Source of the DNA: Nectonema munidae
Lineage: Eukaryota > Nematomorpha > Nectonematoida > Nectonematidae
DNA length: 64,000 nucleotides
Assembly: GCA_030549495.1 (NCBI GenBank)
Contig: JAUIRK010000123.1
Location: 157,443 to 221,442, forward strand
Reading direction: 5' to 3'
Made by a program: the position numbers and the translations under genes. Shown here in pieces: positions 55,336 to 64,000 of this stretch. Every line of letters begins with the position of its first letter. The first letter of the stretch is position 1. The notes beneath the pieces are model-generated. The model worked only from the letters and a program-made list of their open reading frames with translations, searched no databases and was not told the origin of the DNA.

Positions 55336-57318
55336 ATGTCTGGTATTAGAAATATTAAAAAAAGAAAAATGAGTGTTCATCAAAAGATGTTTGTGCCGAA
55401 GAGTCATCGAGTATAGATAACATCTTTCAATTATTTCATGATCAAGATGCTTCAACATCAAAGTCATCAACTAGTGAAGGTGATTCCGACTCAATTTATG
55501 GAGAACTTTGCCCATCAGAAGAGGATGATGTTTCCCAAGAGTTAGAAAACGACTTCGATCAAAATACCAGAAGTATTGGCACGAGTCTCGAAAGTGAGCG
55601 TAGACTTTTATTTTCTATTAATGATTGTTTCGATAAAAATAGATTTGATAGAATTCCTGTACAGACAGAAGAAACTTTTAGATCTGTATTGAAAGCTAAC
55701 TCTTTAGAAAAAAAACAAGGGATAAAAGATAAGGAACTTTTATTGTCAAATGTTAAACCAATAAATGTTGGTAGACAGGGAAGCGAAAATATAATTAAAG
55801 GAGGTGTTGGTCTGAAATCAAATGTTTTTGCGGAATCCCCTAAAGAATGCTTGAATTTGTTTTTAAGTGAGTCAATTTTAAATGAAATAATACATAAGAC
55901 AAATATTTATATCAAAGATAACAATAAAGAAAAATGCGATGATGTTAGGTATCCTCACATTCGTATCGTAGACATTGCAGAACGGCATGCTTTTATTGGT
56001 CTGACTTATTTGAGAGCATTGCTAAAACAAAATGACTTGAGAGTAAAATTTTTGTGGTCAGATTTGGGTTGTCCTACATATGCTTCCACTATGAGTATGA
56101 AGAGATTTTATTTTTTGAATAAACATTTGTACTTTGATTAAGTTTCGACGATAGAGGAAAGATGGAAGTTCGATAGATTTGCTCCATTTCGTAATATTTT
56201 TGAAATATTTAATGAAAATTGTTGTAAATGGGTTAATCCAACATCTTTTTTAACAATAGATGAATCTTTGTATCCATCTAGAACTGCTGTAAAATTTCAA
56301 GTATATAGCCCACTTAAGCCTGCAAAGTATGGACTGTTATTCAGATCTCTTTGCAGTGTTGAATATGCTTTTACATACCAATCAAGCTTTTATGCTGGCA
56401 GACCAATTGAGGGCGAAGGTCCATATTATCTGAACACAACTGAAGAAACGGTTAAAGAGTTAATAAACAAAGTCAAGAGATCATGCAACATAAAAGGTAG
56501 AAATATCACTTTAGATAGATTTTATACATCTTTAAAATTAATTGAGTGGTTGTTTAAAGAAAAAATAACATGTTTAGGAACAATAATGGCTACAAGAATA
56601 GGTATTCCCAAAGAACTTATTTCATTAACCGATAGAGATCATTTTTCTTACAAAATTTTTGGAAAAAAAAACTATTTTAAGTCATTAAGTTTACATAGTT
56701 ATATAGTTAAAAGCAAAACTAGTAATAAGAACGTTTTAATTGCATAATCAATGCCTTCTATTTTAGGTGTTTCTAAAGATAAAAATAAAAAGTCAGCATT
56801 GTATAAACTGTATGACTATACAAAAGGTGGAGTTGATATATTTGATCAGAGTGTTTCTTATATCACTAGTAATAGAAAAACTAAAAAATGGACTATAAAG
56901 GCTTGGAGTTTTATACTAGATACAGCAAGAGTTAATGCTGGAACTGTTTTTTGTTTGAAAAAATCAAAAGATCCTAGAAAAATTGATACGTTCTCTTTTG
57001 GTATAGAGCTTGTTAAGTCTTTAGTGTTTCCTTATATAAGATCAAAACCTATATTTGTGGTCTCAGTACCAAAATAAAATCAAAAATTGCAACTGCGGTT
57101 TGTCAGATAATATAACTATTTCAAACAGCGATTCATTTTTGGAAAAAACAGGGCCAGTTAGAAGATGTGATAAATGTTTAAAGTCTATTTCTGGAGACAA
57201 CTACAAGAAACTTGAAGACAAATTGAAAAAAATAAAGCAGCAATGTCAGAAATGCGGAAAAGCATGCTGTAATAAACATTCATATTGTATCTCTACTATA
57301 TGTTTTCAAAAATTTTAA
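55336..57318 (+). pseudogene. third piggyBac lineage, nearly complete transposase with few breaks
   Basis: The start MSGIRNIKKRKM is followed, after one frame change, by an acidic N-terminal region. The frame then runs as far as KHLYFD and an in-frame TAA (56139-56141), and resumes in the same frame: WKFDRFAPFRNIFEIFNENC and LTIDESLYPSR, with the first aspartate. ITLDRFYTSLKLIEWLF holds the second. After a further in-frame TAA (56745-56747) comes YDYTKGGVDIFDQSV with the third. The C-terminal cysteine-rich domain (CDKCLKSISGDN, CQKCGKACCNKHSYC) lies in a shifted frame and ends at 57318. All three catalytic aspartates and the zinc-binding tail are therefore present. Four breaks imply a fairly recent inactivation. 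Terminal repeats could not be fixed. Confidence 0.85.
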
Positions 57319-57429
57319 TTATATAACTATTATATTATTGTTTTATTACTACTAATAATTTTTTTTTACTTTTTTTAATTTTCTAACGTGTTTTTTATGT
57401 TAAAATAAGCAATTGGTTTTTTACTTTAT

Positions 57430-58445
57430 TTATGGCTTTATATCATTAGAACATAAAGTAGGATATCCAAGGTTCATTGATAGACAAGAAATCCAACTAA
57501 GAAGAGATCCCCTAATTCCATATCGGTTCAGTTTATGCAATAATAGAACATGATCAACTGTATTGAAAGCCTTTTTGAAGTCAAGAAATATTCCCAAAGT
57601 AGATTTACTATTAAAAAATGAGCTGGATACATGATGAACAAAGCTGAAAAGAGCATCCTGAGGTGAACTATTCTTTGAAAAGCCTATAGTTGACACGGAG
57701 AAATGAGATTGTGTCTATCAAAAAAAGATATTAACTTAGTCAAAACTATCCCTTCAAAAATTTTTGAAAAGCAAAAAGTTAAGCTATTTGATCGATAGGA
57801 GTTGATATCATTTGATTTTAAAAGAGGTATGACTTTTGTAAGCTTTAAGGCTGATGGAAAGATAGCAGAAGACAAAGAAAGGCTGAAAATATGGACTAAG
57901 CAATTAACATAAGAAAAAATAGACTTGGCAATTACTGACATACAAATGTCATCAGGCACAGAAGATTTTTTATTTTACATGGAAGCAACTGCAATTAAAA
58001 CATCGTCATAAGAAACAGACAAAGAATTAAACTCAAAGTAGTTATATTTTATGTTGGTATCAATGTGTTTGCAATGATACATAATCAGAAGAGAGACACA
58101 CAGGAAAAAAACTAACCTTAGGCTCTTCAGGAGTTAATGGTATGTTCATAGAACTTGCACTAGGCTTCATAAACGTTTTAATTGTACTCCAAAAAGATCT
58201 ATTTGTGGATTTCAAAAGTTTTTCAGAGTAAAAAAAAGATTTAGCCTGCTTAACTTTAAATTTATAGAATTTAAAAAATTTCTTATAACTAATTTCATCA
58301 CAATAAGATTTTCTAAATTTAGAGTACAAATAAACTTTTCCTTTTTCTGAGGCCCGAGAGTTCCTTGTTAAACCAATGATTACAAACTTTTTGGAGAACT
58401 TTTACAAAAGGAAAATTTTTATCATAGCAACTTTTAAATAGAAAA
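57430..58445 (-). mobile_element. LINE fragment, fingers and palm of reverse transcriptase only
   Basis: The sequence reads leftward. NHWFNKELSGLRKRKS and KSYCDEISYKKFFKFYKFKV form the linker after the endonuclease. ALKLTKVIPLLKSNDINSYR and KIFEGIVLTKLISFFDRHNL follow, then SPQDALFSFVHHVSSSFF and GIFLDFKKAFNTVDHVLLL with the first catalytic aspartate. The element stops before the YADD box. Several frame changes are present. Its 3' edge is within about 110 bases of the end of the piggyBac transposase frame at 57318. Confidence 0.8.
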
Positions 58446-58479
58446 ATTTAAAACGTTTTTTTTTAATTTTTTTCTTAAA

Positions 58480-60060
58480 AAAATTTAAAGAATGCCATAC
58501 TCTTAGATGGAAGAAACATCTAAGCACTATCGGACTTTTCTTTATGGTTGCGAAATGCTTGAAAAAGTATAAAGTTGAAGTTTGAGAAAATATTTGTCAT
58601 GCGAATTGATTAAGAGTGAGGGACTTTGGAGAAATTGGTTAGTTGTTTGTAGATTTTCTTTTTATTGGTTTTTTTAATGTGGGGTGAAAAATCTCTGGGT
58701 TTGGAGATTGCAAGTTTAACTCTATGAAGATAATGATAGAGTTTAAGCTATTGAGGAAGTTCGAATATGAAAGTAGTTCGTAGAAATTAGATAGTGGGCG
58801 ATTGAGAGTTTTGACGGATAGTGAAAGAAGTGAAGTTCTTGGGTGGTTGTATTGGAAGCAGGAAAGTAGATGATGAGGTGTTTCCTTTTGATTGCAGTTG
58901 AATCTACAAAAATTGCTTGGTGATCATTTGATCAGGTAGAAATAGGAGTTGCAGGGGCAGTATCCGGACAGCCATCTGATTAGCTGTCGTGGTGGGAAGA
59001 ATTTCATTTTTGACCAAATGCGCAGAATTCGGTTTGGATTGTTTATGGGTTGAAGAAAATGGAGGGTGAGCATTGGATGAGTTCTTTTTTAAGGTATTGT
59101 GTGTTAAAACTAAGTAGAGGGGTATATGTTTCTGGGGAAAATGAAGTAACCGGGTTGTAAGGAGTATTTGGAGGAACTTTTTTTAGCTAGCTTAATTGTT
59201 TTCTAGAAAGTTTGATTGAGCTGGGTACAAGTTGAGGTGTATTTCAAAGTAATTTGATAAATAGGTGAGTTTAGAAACAAGTATATATGTTAAGAACGGG
59301 ATGTTGTTTTTGAGGCTTAGGTCTTTGATGATATTTTGTGAGTCTGTAAAAAGGTATAGTGTGTTGCAATGTCTAAAGGCGAACTTGTTTAGGGGTATGT
59401 AATCGCCCGCATATAGAAGGGCATTCACCACTGTATAAGAGAGGGATTGGTGGCAGACGTTTTTGAGTAAAAGGAGAAGAGCCTTTGAAGAGTTCAAAAG
59501 CATAGAAAGATTTGTTTGCGATTTTTGAGCTATCCAGAAATATTCTTAATGAATTTGAACCAAAGATAGAGCTGGTTGTAATTAGAAGTTTAGCGATGAA
59601 TTTGGTAAAACAGTTGTGAAGAGGGAAAGGTAATGGTGAGGAAGGGTGAAATAAAGGTAGTGGATTGATTTTGGGTTGGATGAGAGTGTTGTTGAGTGGA
59701 GACGAAGATTGTCGGAGTAAGGATTTGTAGTAAGTTTGAGAGCAAGTAATTTGAGTTTTATAGAAATAGAAGGATTTAAGATAGAAATTTGGTTCGAAAC
59801 CTGTCATGATATATTTGTTGGTAAGATTTTGTTTGAGATGAAGTGTTAATGGAAGGCAGTTCGTAAAGAATTCTAAGATTCTAGTAGGAGAGGTTTTGTA
59901 GGCTATGATCATTGTGATGAAGCAGAGGTGGTGGATATTATTTAGATAAGTGAGTAATGAGAGGTAGTTTTTTGATAGACCCCATGAAAGAATGCCATGC
60001 TCAAGCGTAGGTAGGATGATTGATTTATAAATAAAATAGGAGTGTTGAATACTTAGACCC
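58480..60060 (-). mobile_element. LINE 3' part with RNase H domain, I/R1-type
   Basis: Reading leftward from about 60060, frames give YKSIILPTLEHGILSWGLSK and MIIAYKTSPTRILEFFTNCL (post-RT region), then NALLYAGDY and YLFTDSQNIIKDLSLKNNIP (RNase H with the DS motif), then IRWLSGYCPCNSYFYLIK and CNQKETPHHLL (C-terminal zinc-finger-like region of I/R1-group LINEs). The RNase H domain separates it from the neighbouring LINE at 57430. The 3' end is A-rich near 58480. Stops and frame changes are frequent. Confidence 0.7.
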
Positions 60061-60079
60061 CATTTATAAGATATAATTT

Positions 60080-60370
60080 TACTAAGAGAGAGTTTATAAA
60101 ATATATGTTTTTATACCAAATCAACCATTCTAGTTTCATTTCTGGACTCAGTTTTGGTTCTTAAGGTATGAAAATAACTTCAAGTGTCAATTAAATATAT
60201 GGTTTAAGTCTGAAAACTAATTTCAAAAATATTATCTCAAATTTTATATGAAATATATAAATCAACCTTGCTAGTTTCATTTATGGACTCAATTTTTTGA
60301 AAATATCAATTGGTGTCAATCAAATTTGCGGTTTACTTCTATAATTTCTAGCAATGTTTTGTTTCGATAT
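60080..60370 (+). repeat. satellite-related units, second locus
   Basis: Two diverged units contain ATACCAAATCAACCATTCTA, GTTTCATTTCTGGACTCAG and TGGTGTCAATCAAATTTGCG, matching the array at 16240-17260. Confidence 0.65.
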
Positions 60371-60972
60371 TATCCTATGTTAAATAAAATTTTCTAAGAT
60401 TTTAATAAATTTTTATCGAATTTTCGGCCAAAATCTTTTAAATTTATGATAAAATTTTTAAAATCGTGATATATAATATAAACAGACATAATTTTTCGCG
60501 TGTGGTTATCATGTAAGTTTTTATCAATTTCAAAATGGAAAAATATTCAAGTTTTAAATTTACAAAATTATTTTATACAAAAAAAAGAAAGAATTTTCAT
60601 TTGCTCAGTTTTTCTAGATAATTACATAATTTTTTAGAAAAAAATACTAATTATTTTATACGTAACGTAAAATTTTCTGTACCAATTTATTTGAATTTAT
60701 GCTTGCTAATTTTTAATCAAGATTTTTTTAGTTTAATTACTGAGCTTCTGACCAATTTTAAGTTTTTATTATAAAACGCCAAATTTTATTATATACAGAT
60801 GGAGATAATCAAAAGTTAATTTTTAAAAAATTTATTCTGTTATAAAAAATAATATTGCATCAGATACATGCAAATTTAAAGCCTATTAAAAATAACCAGA
60901 TTTATAAAAATAATTTTTTTAGTAAAACCTTCTTTTTGACAACTATTCGATCTAACCTCTGGTTAGTTTCTG
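60371..60972. other. AT-rich stretch with nothing recognised
   Basis: No supportable feature was seen. Confidence 0.35.
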
Positions 60973-61130
60973 GGCTGGTGGGCTGATAGGTAGAGGCGTC
61001 GCCTACGGATCCAAAGCCTTTGGGTTCGAATCCCGGCGATGCCATCGACTTATCATAAAAAGTTCATCAGTGCAGATATGGAAGTTTCTATTTCCCTTGC
61101 ATGAAACACCCTGTCAAAAAAAAACCAACT
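60973..61130 (+). mobile_element. tRNA-like sequence heading a second SINE type
   Basis: The A-box region GGGCTGATAGGTAGAGGCG and the perfect B box GGTTCGAATCCCGGCG are tRNA-like, ending GATGCCA. The 5' strand GGGCTGG pairs poorly with the 3' strand CGATGCC, so it is not an intact tRNA. A non-tRNA body (GTGCAGATATGGAAGTTTC, CTTGCATGAAACACC) and an A-rich tail (TCAAAAAAAAACC) follow, as in SINEs. No second copy was seen in the window. Confidence 0.6.
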
Positions 61131-61379
61131 ATAATTTTTACCAGGGTTAATATTTTCTTGTAAAAACCTTATACAGATCTTATTATAAATTTTGTAATTC
61201 CGAATTAAAATTTAAATTTTAATTGGATTGTTCAGTTTGTATAAAAATGGCTGAAAATATCAAAAAACTTAAAAAAAAACAATAAATATTAGTTTTTATG
61301 TATTATTGAAACTATAAGATAAAAAGTATGTTTTTATAAAGAAGTTTTCTTGAGGTTGGCACAAATTAGTCACGCCCCA

Positions 61380-61570
61380 TTTAAAGATTTTAAAATCTGA
61401 GTTTTAATTAAATTTGCTGTTTATGTTTGAAAACTATCTTTAAAAATATTCTTTCTAATTTTGTATGAAATATATATTTTTATACCAAATCAACTTTGTT
61501 AGTTTAATTTCTGAAATCAGTATTTGAATTTAAAGGTTTTAAATGTTTGAAAGTGTTAAACAACATTATA
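61380..61570 (+). repeat. satellite-related unit, third locus
   Basis: TAATTAAATTTGCTGTTTAT, AAAATATTCTTTCTAATTTT and TTTTTATACCAAATCAACTT match the 16.2-kb family. Confidence 0.55.
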
Positions 61571-62319
61571 TACATTTAATTGCAAATATAGTCTAAAAAA
61601 TTTATCAAAATTCTTGTTTTTTTAAACCTATGCCCACTTCTACCTACAAATTAGTAATACCCGTCTTAATTGATTGGAAGGATTTTGTAATTTTTTCTGG
61701 TATATGAATATCATTTTCTTCTAAAAAGAAGAGAATTTGAAGCTTTCTCGAGCACTCAGTTAGAGGTCCTCTTATTTGCAAAGTCATTTCTAGAAAAACA
61801 TCTTGAGATCAAAAAGTTTTTTCACTAATTTTGATACTAAGATCAAAATTTCGAGTAGGACATATTTACAAGCTTTTGAACAAAAATTAGTAATTAGTAA
61901 GATTTTAGTAATTCAGTCGCAATAGTTGCAAGCAATTTATAAAAAAAACTCATACGTTTTTGGTACAAGCTCTGGTTCATGTACTTTACACATAATATCC
62001 TTACTTTATTGAGATGTAGCAACTAGCAAGGAAAGTAGAATAGTGAGGTTTCTTGACTTTAAGGCAGTTGCATAGTGAAAAAATTAAAAAATGGGGAGGA
62101 ACTATTTTTTCGAAAAAATAAAAATCTCTAATTTCTCCGAAGCTTTGAAGTCAAATGGGATTTTTATGAAAAAAAAATCAACACTAAGATAGTAAGCTTT
62201 AAATTTTACAATAGAAAATAATATATAATATATAAGAGAATAAAAATGGAAAGGAGGGGGAGGGGGTTGCACCAAGTGAAATCATCAGAGGCTACGACAC
62301 TGTTTTAAGCATGAATGGG
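61571..62319. other. AT-rich stretch with nothing recognised
   Basis: No supportable feature was seen before the LINE that follows. Confidence 0.35.
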
Positions 62320-64000
62320 TTCTAGTCTTTTATATAATATTAAAAAAGAGAAAATTCTTAACTCTATATTACTCACATATATATTCATTCCTCATGAGTA
62401 TACATACACTTGTTTCAATCTTGTAACATCTATTTCAGACCATATTCCTATCATTCTCAGCTTAGACTTAAACTCTCATTCCAATCTAAAATCTAGTAAG
62501 CTCATACTAAAATTCAACGAAAAAAAGTTTTTTTGAACATGTACTTTCAATTGATTGGAAAATTATGAGCTACGAAAACAATCCTGATATAATTATTAGC
62601 ACATTCAATAATATTCTTCAAAACTGTGCAATTCAATCAAAGACAATATGCCAATTTTCACATAGATCCAAGTATCTCAAAGAGATTTCGAATTGGGCCA
62701 CACCTGAGCTCTTGAAGCTGATTAAAAATCGTGATATGCTTTATTACAAACTGAAAAAAAAGAAAGAATACAAAATCGATTATTATTTAAAATTAAAATA
62801 TTGTGAGTTATGTAATAAAGTCAAACAGTTATGTAAAGTCTTGAAAGGTAATTACTATGAAAAATTATTCATGAATAAGAGTAGTAAAGATATTTGGAAA
62901 AACATTAATAGTTGTATCAAAAAGAAGCCAGACACAACGTTAGTTCTTAAGCAAAATGGTGATCCCATAACCGACAATAAAAATCTCTGCAATATTATAA
63001 ATTGATTTTTTTTTTTAATTCAGACACCAGAATACGAGAATTCAGATTTTTTGCGATACTTACCTCGAGTGTATTCAACCTTCTCCTTTAAATATTTATG
63101 CCTTAATGATGTCCTTATAGGTATTGATGGCTTGAAAAATAGTAAAGCTGAAGACATTTATGGATTGTCAGCACTTCATTTAAAAACAGTCAAAAACATA
63201 ATTGCTTTTCCATTGCTCTCTGCATTTAACACTTGTATCAAGTGTTCGACTTTTCCATCGTCCTTAAAACTAAGCAGATGCATACCTATATATAAGAGAA
63301 AAGGTGACAAGTATGAAGTTTCAAATTATAGACCTATTTCTTTAATAAGCGTGATTTCTAAACTTTTCGAAAAAATAATCTCTTCACAAATTATCAATTA
63401 TATAAACACAAATGACATATTTCATCCCTTACAGTTTGGTTTTAGAGAAAAATTATCTTCAGTTGATGCTCACTCTTTTCTAATAAACAAATTATTTGAG
63501 TATTTAGATAACAAAGACGATGTGCTTGTAGTTTTTCTTGATATATCAAAAAGCCTTCGACTCAATATCCCATCACAAACTTCTAGTAAAACTGAAAAAT
63601 TATGGTTTTGATACTGCGAGTATAAAGTTCATTCAGTCATACTTTTCAGCTAGACTACAAGTTGTTAATGTGAACGGTTACTTCGCAGATCCCTTAACAA
63701 TTATGAGGGTGTACCCCAAGGTTCAGTTCTAGGACCACTTCTGTTCTTAATCTATATCAACGATATCATTTTCTCTAACCCGGCGCTCAATATAATATCA
63801 TTTGCAGATGATATTACAATTATTATACCTCACTCTTTCCTTACCTCTCAGTCTTCATTCTATCACTCAACATTAGAAGATGAATATAATACTAGCATAA
63901 AAAAGGTGTATGATTGGTGTTATGAGAACGATTTATGTATTAACCATGCCAAAACTGTTCATATGTTTTTTACCAACAAGAGAAAGTATCCGAGCTTTTT
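62320..64000 (+). mobile_element. CR1/Daphne-type LINE, 5' truncated, runs off the window
   Basis: The element begins in the last part of the endonuclease (VTSISDHIPIILSLDL, catalytic SDH). The linker helices follow (ATPELLKLIKNRDMLYYKLK). The reverse transcriptase shows AEDIYGLSALHLK, YKRKGDKYEVSNYRPISLIS, LQFGFREKLSSVD and VVFLDISK. One extra base there shifts the frame, which continues KAFDSISHHKLLVKLKNYGF. GVPQGSVLGPLLFLIYINDI and SFADDITIIIP lie in a further frame. It closely resembles the LINE at 21741-24680 in motif order (SxEDxYGLS, GDKxxVxNYRPIS), so both belong to one clade. At least four frame breaks make it older than that copy. Confidence 0.85.

Noticed and set aside
60973-61045. 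Functional tRNA gene
   Set aside because: A and B boxes are good, but the acceptor stem pairs at only about four of seven positions and the D stem is irregular. A tRNA-derived SINE head explains it better.
1-64000. CRISPR arrays, operons, bacterial ribosome binding sites
   Set aside because: Introns, polyadenylation signals, LINEs and SINEs show that this is eukaryotic nuclear DNA. No such features were seen.

Overview
The window is AT-rich eukaryotic nuclear DNA, repeat-dense and gene-poor. Short spliced exons sit in long introns, and the intergenic space is filled with decayed transposons. The mix suggests an arthropod: an arthropod-like nicotinic receptor, piggyBac, hAT and pogo/Tigger remnants, CR1/Daphne-like LINEs, an invertebrate multi-copy 'CYFCLT' gene family and tRNA-derived SINEs. 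A crustacean such as a parasitic copepod would fit the composition, but that placement is inference. Host genes had to be found through splice signals, because most of their exons are too short to stand out as open frames.

Host genes. (1) The 3' half of a nicotinic acetylcholine receptor subunit on the + strand, in three exons (2081-2360, 6793-7060, 7698-7868) that join in phase. They run from the end of TM1 through TM2, TM3, the cytoplasmic loop, TM4 and the stop. (2) An intronless seven-transmembrane receptor on the - strand (14718-15614). (3) A fatty-acid-binding-protein-like gene on the - strand with exons 29825-30075 and 28128-28274; its last codons are interrupted by a transposon with an 8-bp target duplication. 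(4) A small two-exon gene of unknown function on the + strand (32560-32846). Weaker exon candidates lie at 26643-26816, 34983-35168 and 42533-42890.

Mobile DNA by region. 5-7 kb: TTAA-flanked piggyBac-type MITEs inside the receptor intron. 8.5-10.8 kb: a bounded, internally deleted piggyBac. 16.2-17.3 kb: degenerate satellite. 18.4-24.7 kb: three LINE pieces, including one with an intact 823-codon frame. 27.5-33.9 kb: a MITE in the FABP-like gene, a hAT scrap, SINEs and a second piggyBac lineage. 34.7 kb: a repeat carrying a GC-rich fold with HDV-ribozyme-like topology; a diverged copy lies at 13.9-14.1 kb. 37.7-44.2 kb: SINEs, hAT ends and a MITE. 44.5-46.2 kb: a broken member of the 'CYFCLT' family. 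47-50.2 kb: two Tigger copies, one hit by a MITE and the other by a hAT. 51.1-54.2 kb: a decayed Ty3/gypsy fossil. 54.7-57.3 kb: a CRE-bearing tandem repeat followed by a third piggyBac lineage. 57.4-64 kb: three more LINE pieces, a second tRNA-like SINE and more satellite.

The host genes show no common pathway; they are unrelated neighbours in a repeat-rich region. The clearest structure beyond gene annotation is the nesting of elements: hAT in Tigger, MITE in Tigger, MITE in the FABP-like gene, and a SINE against piggyBac. This gives a relative order of insertions.
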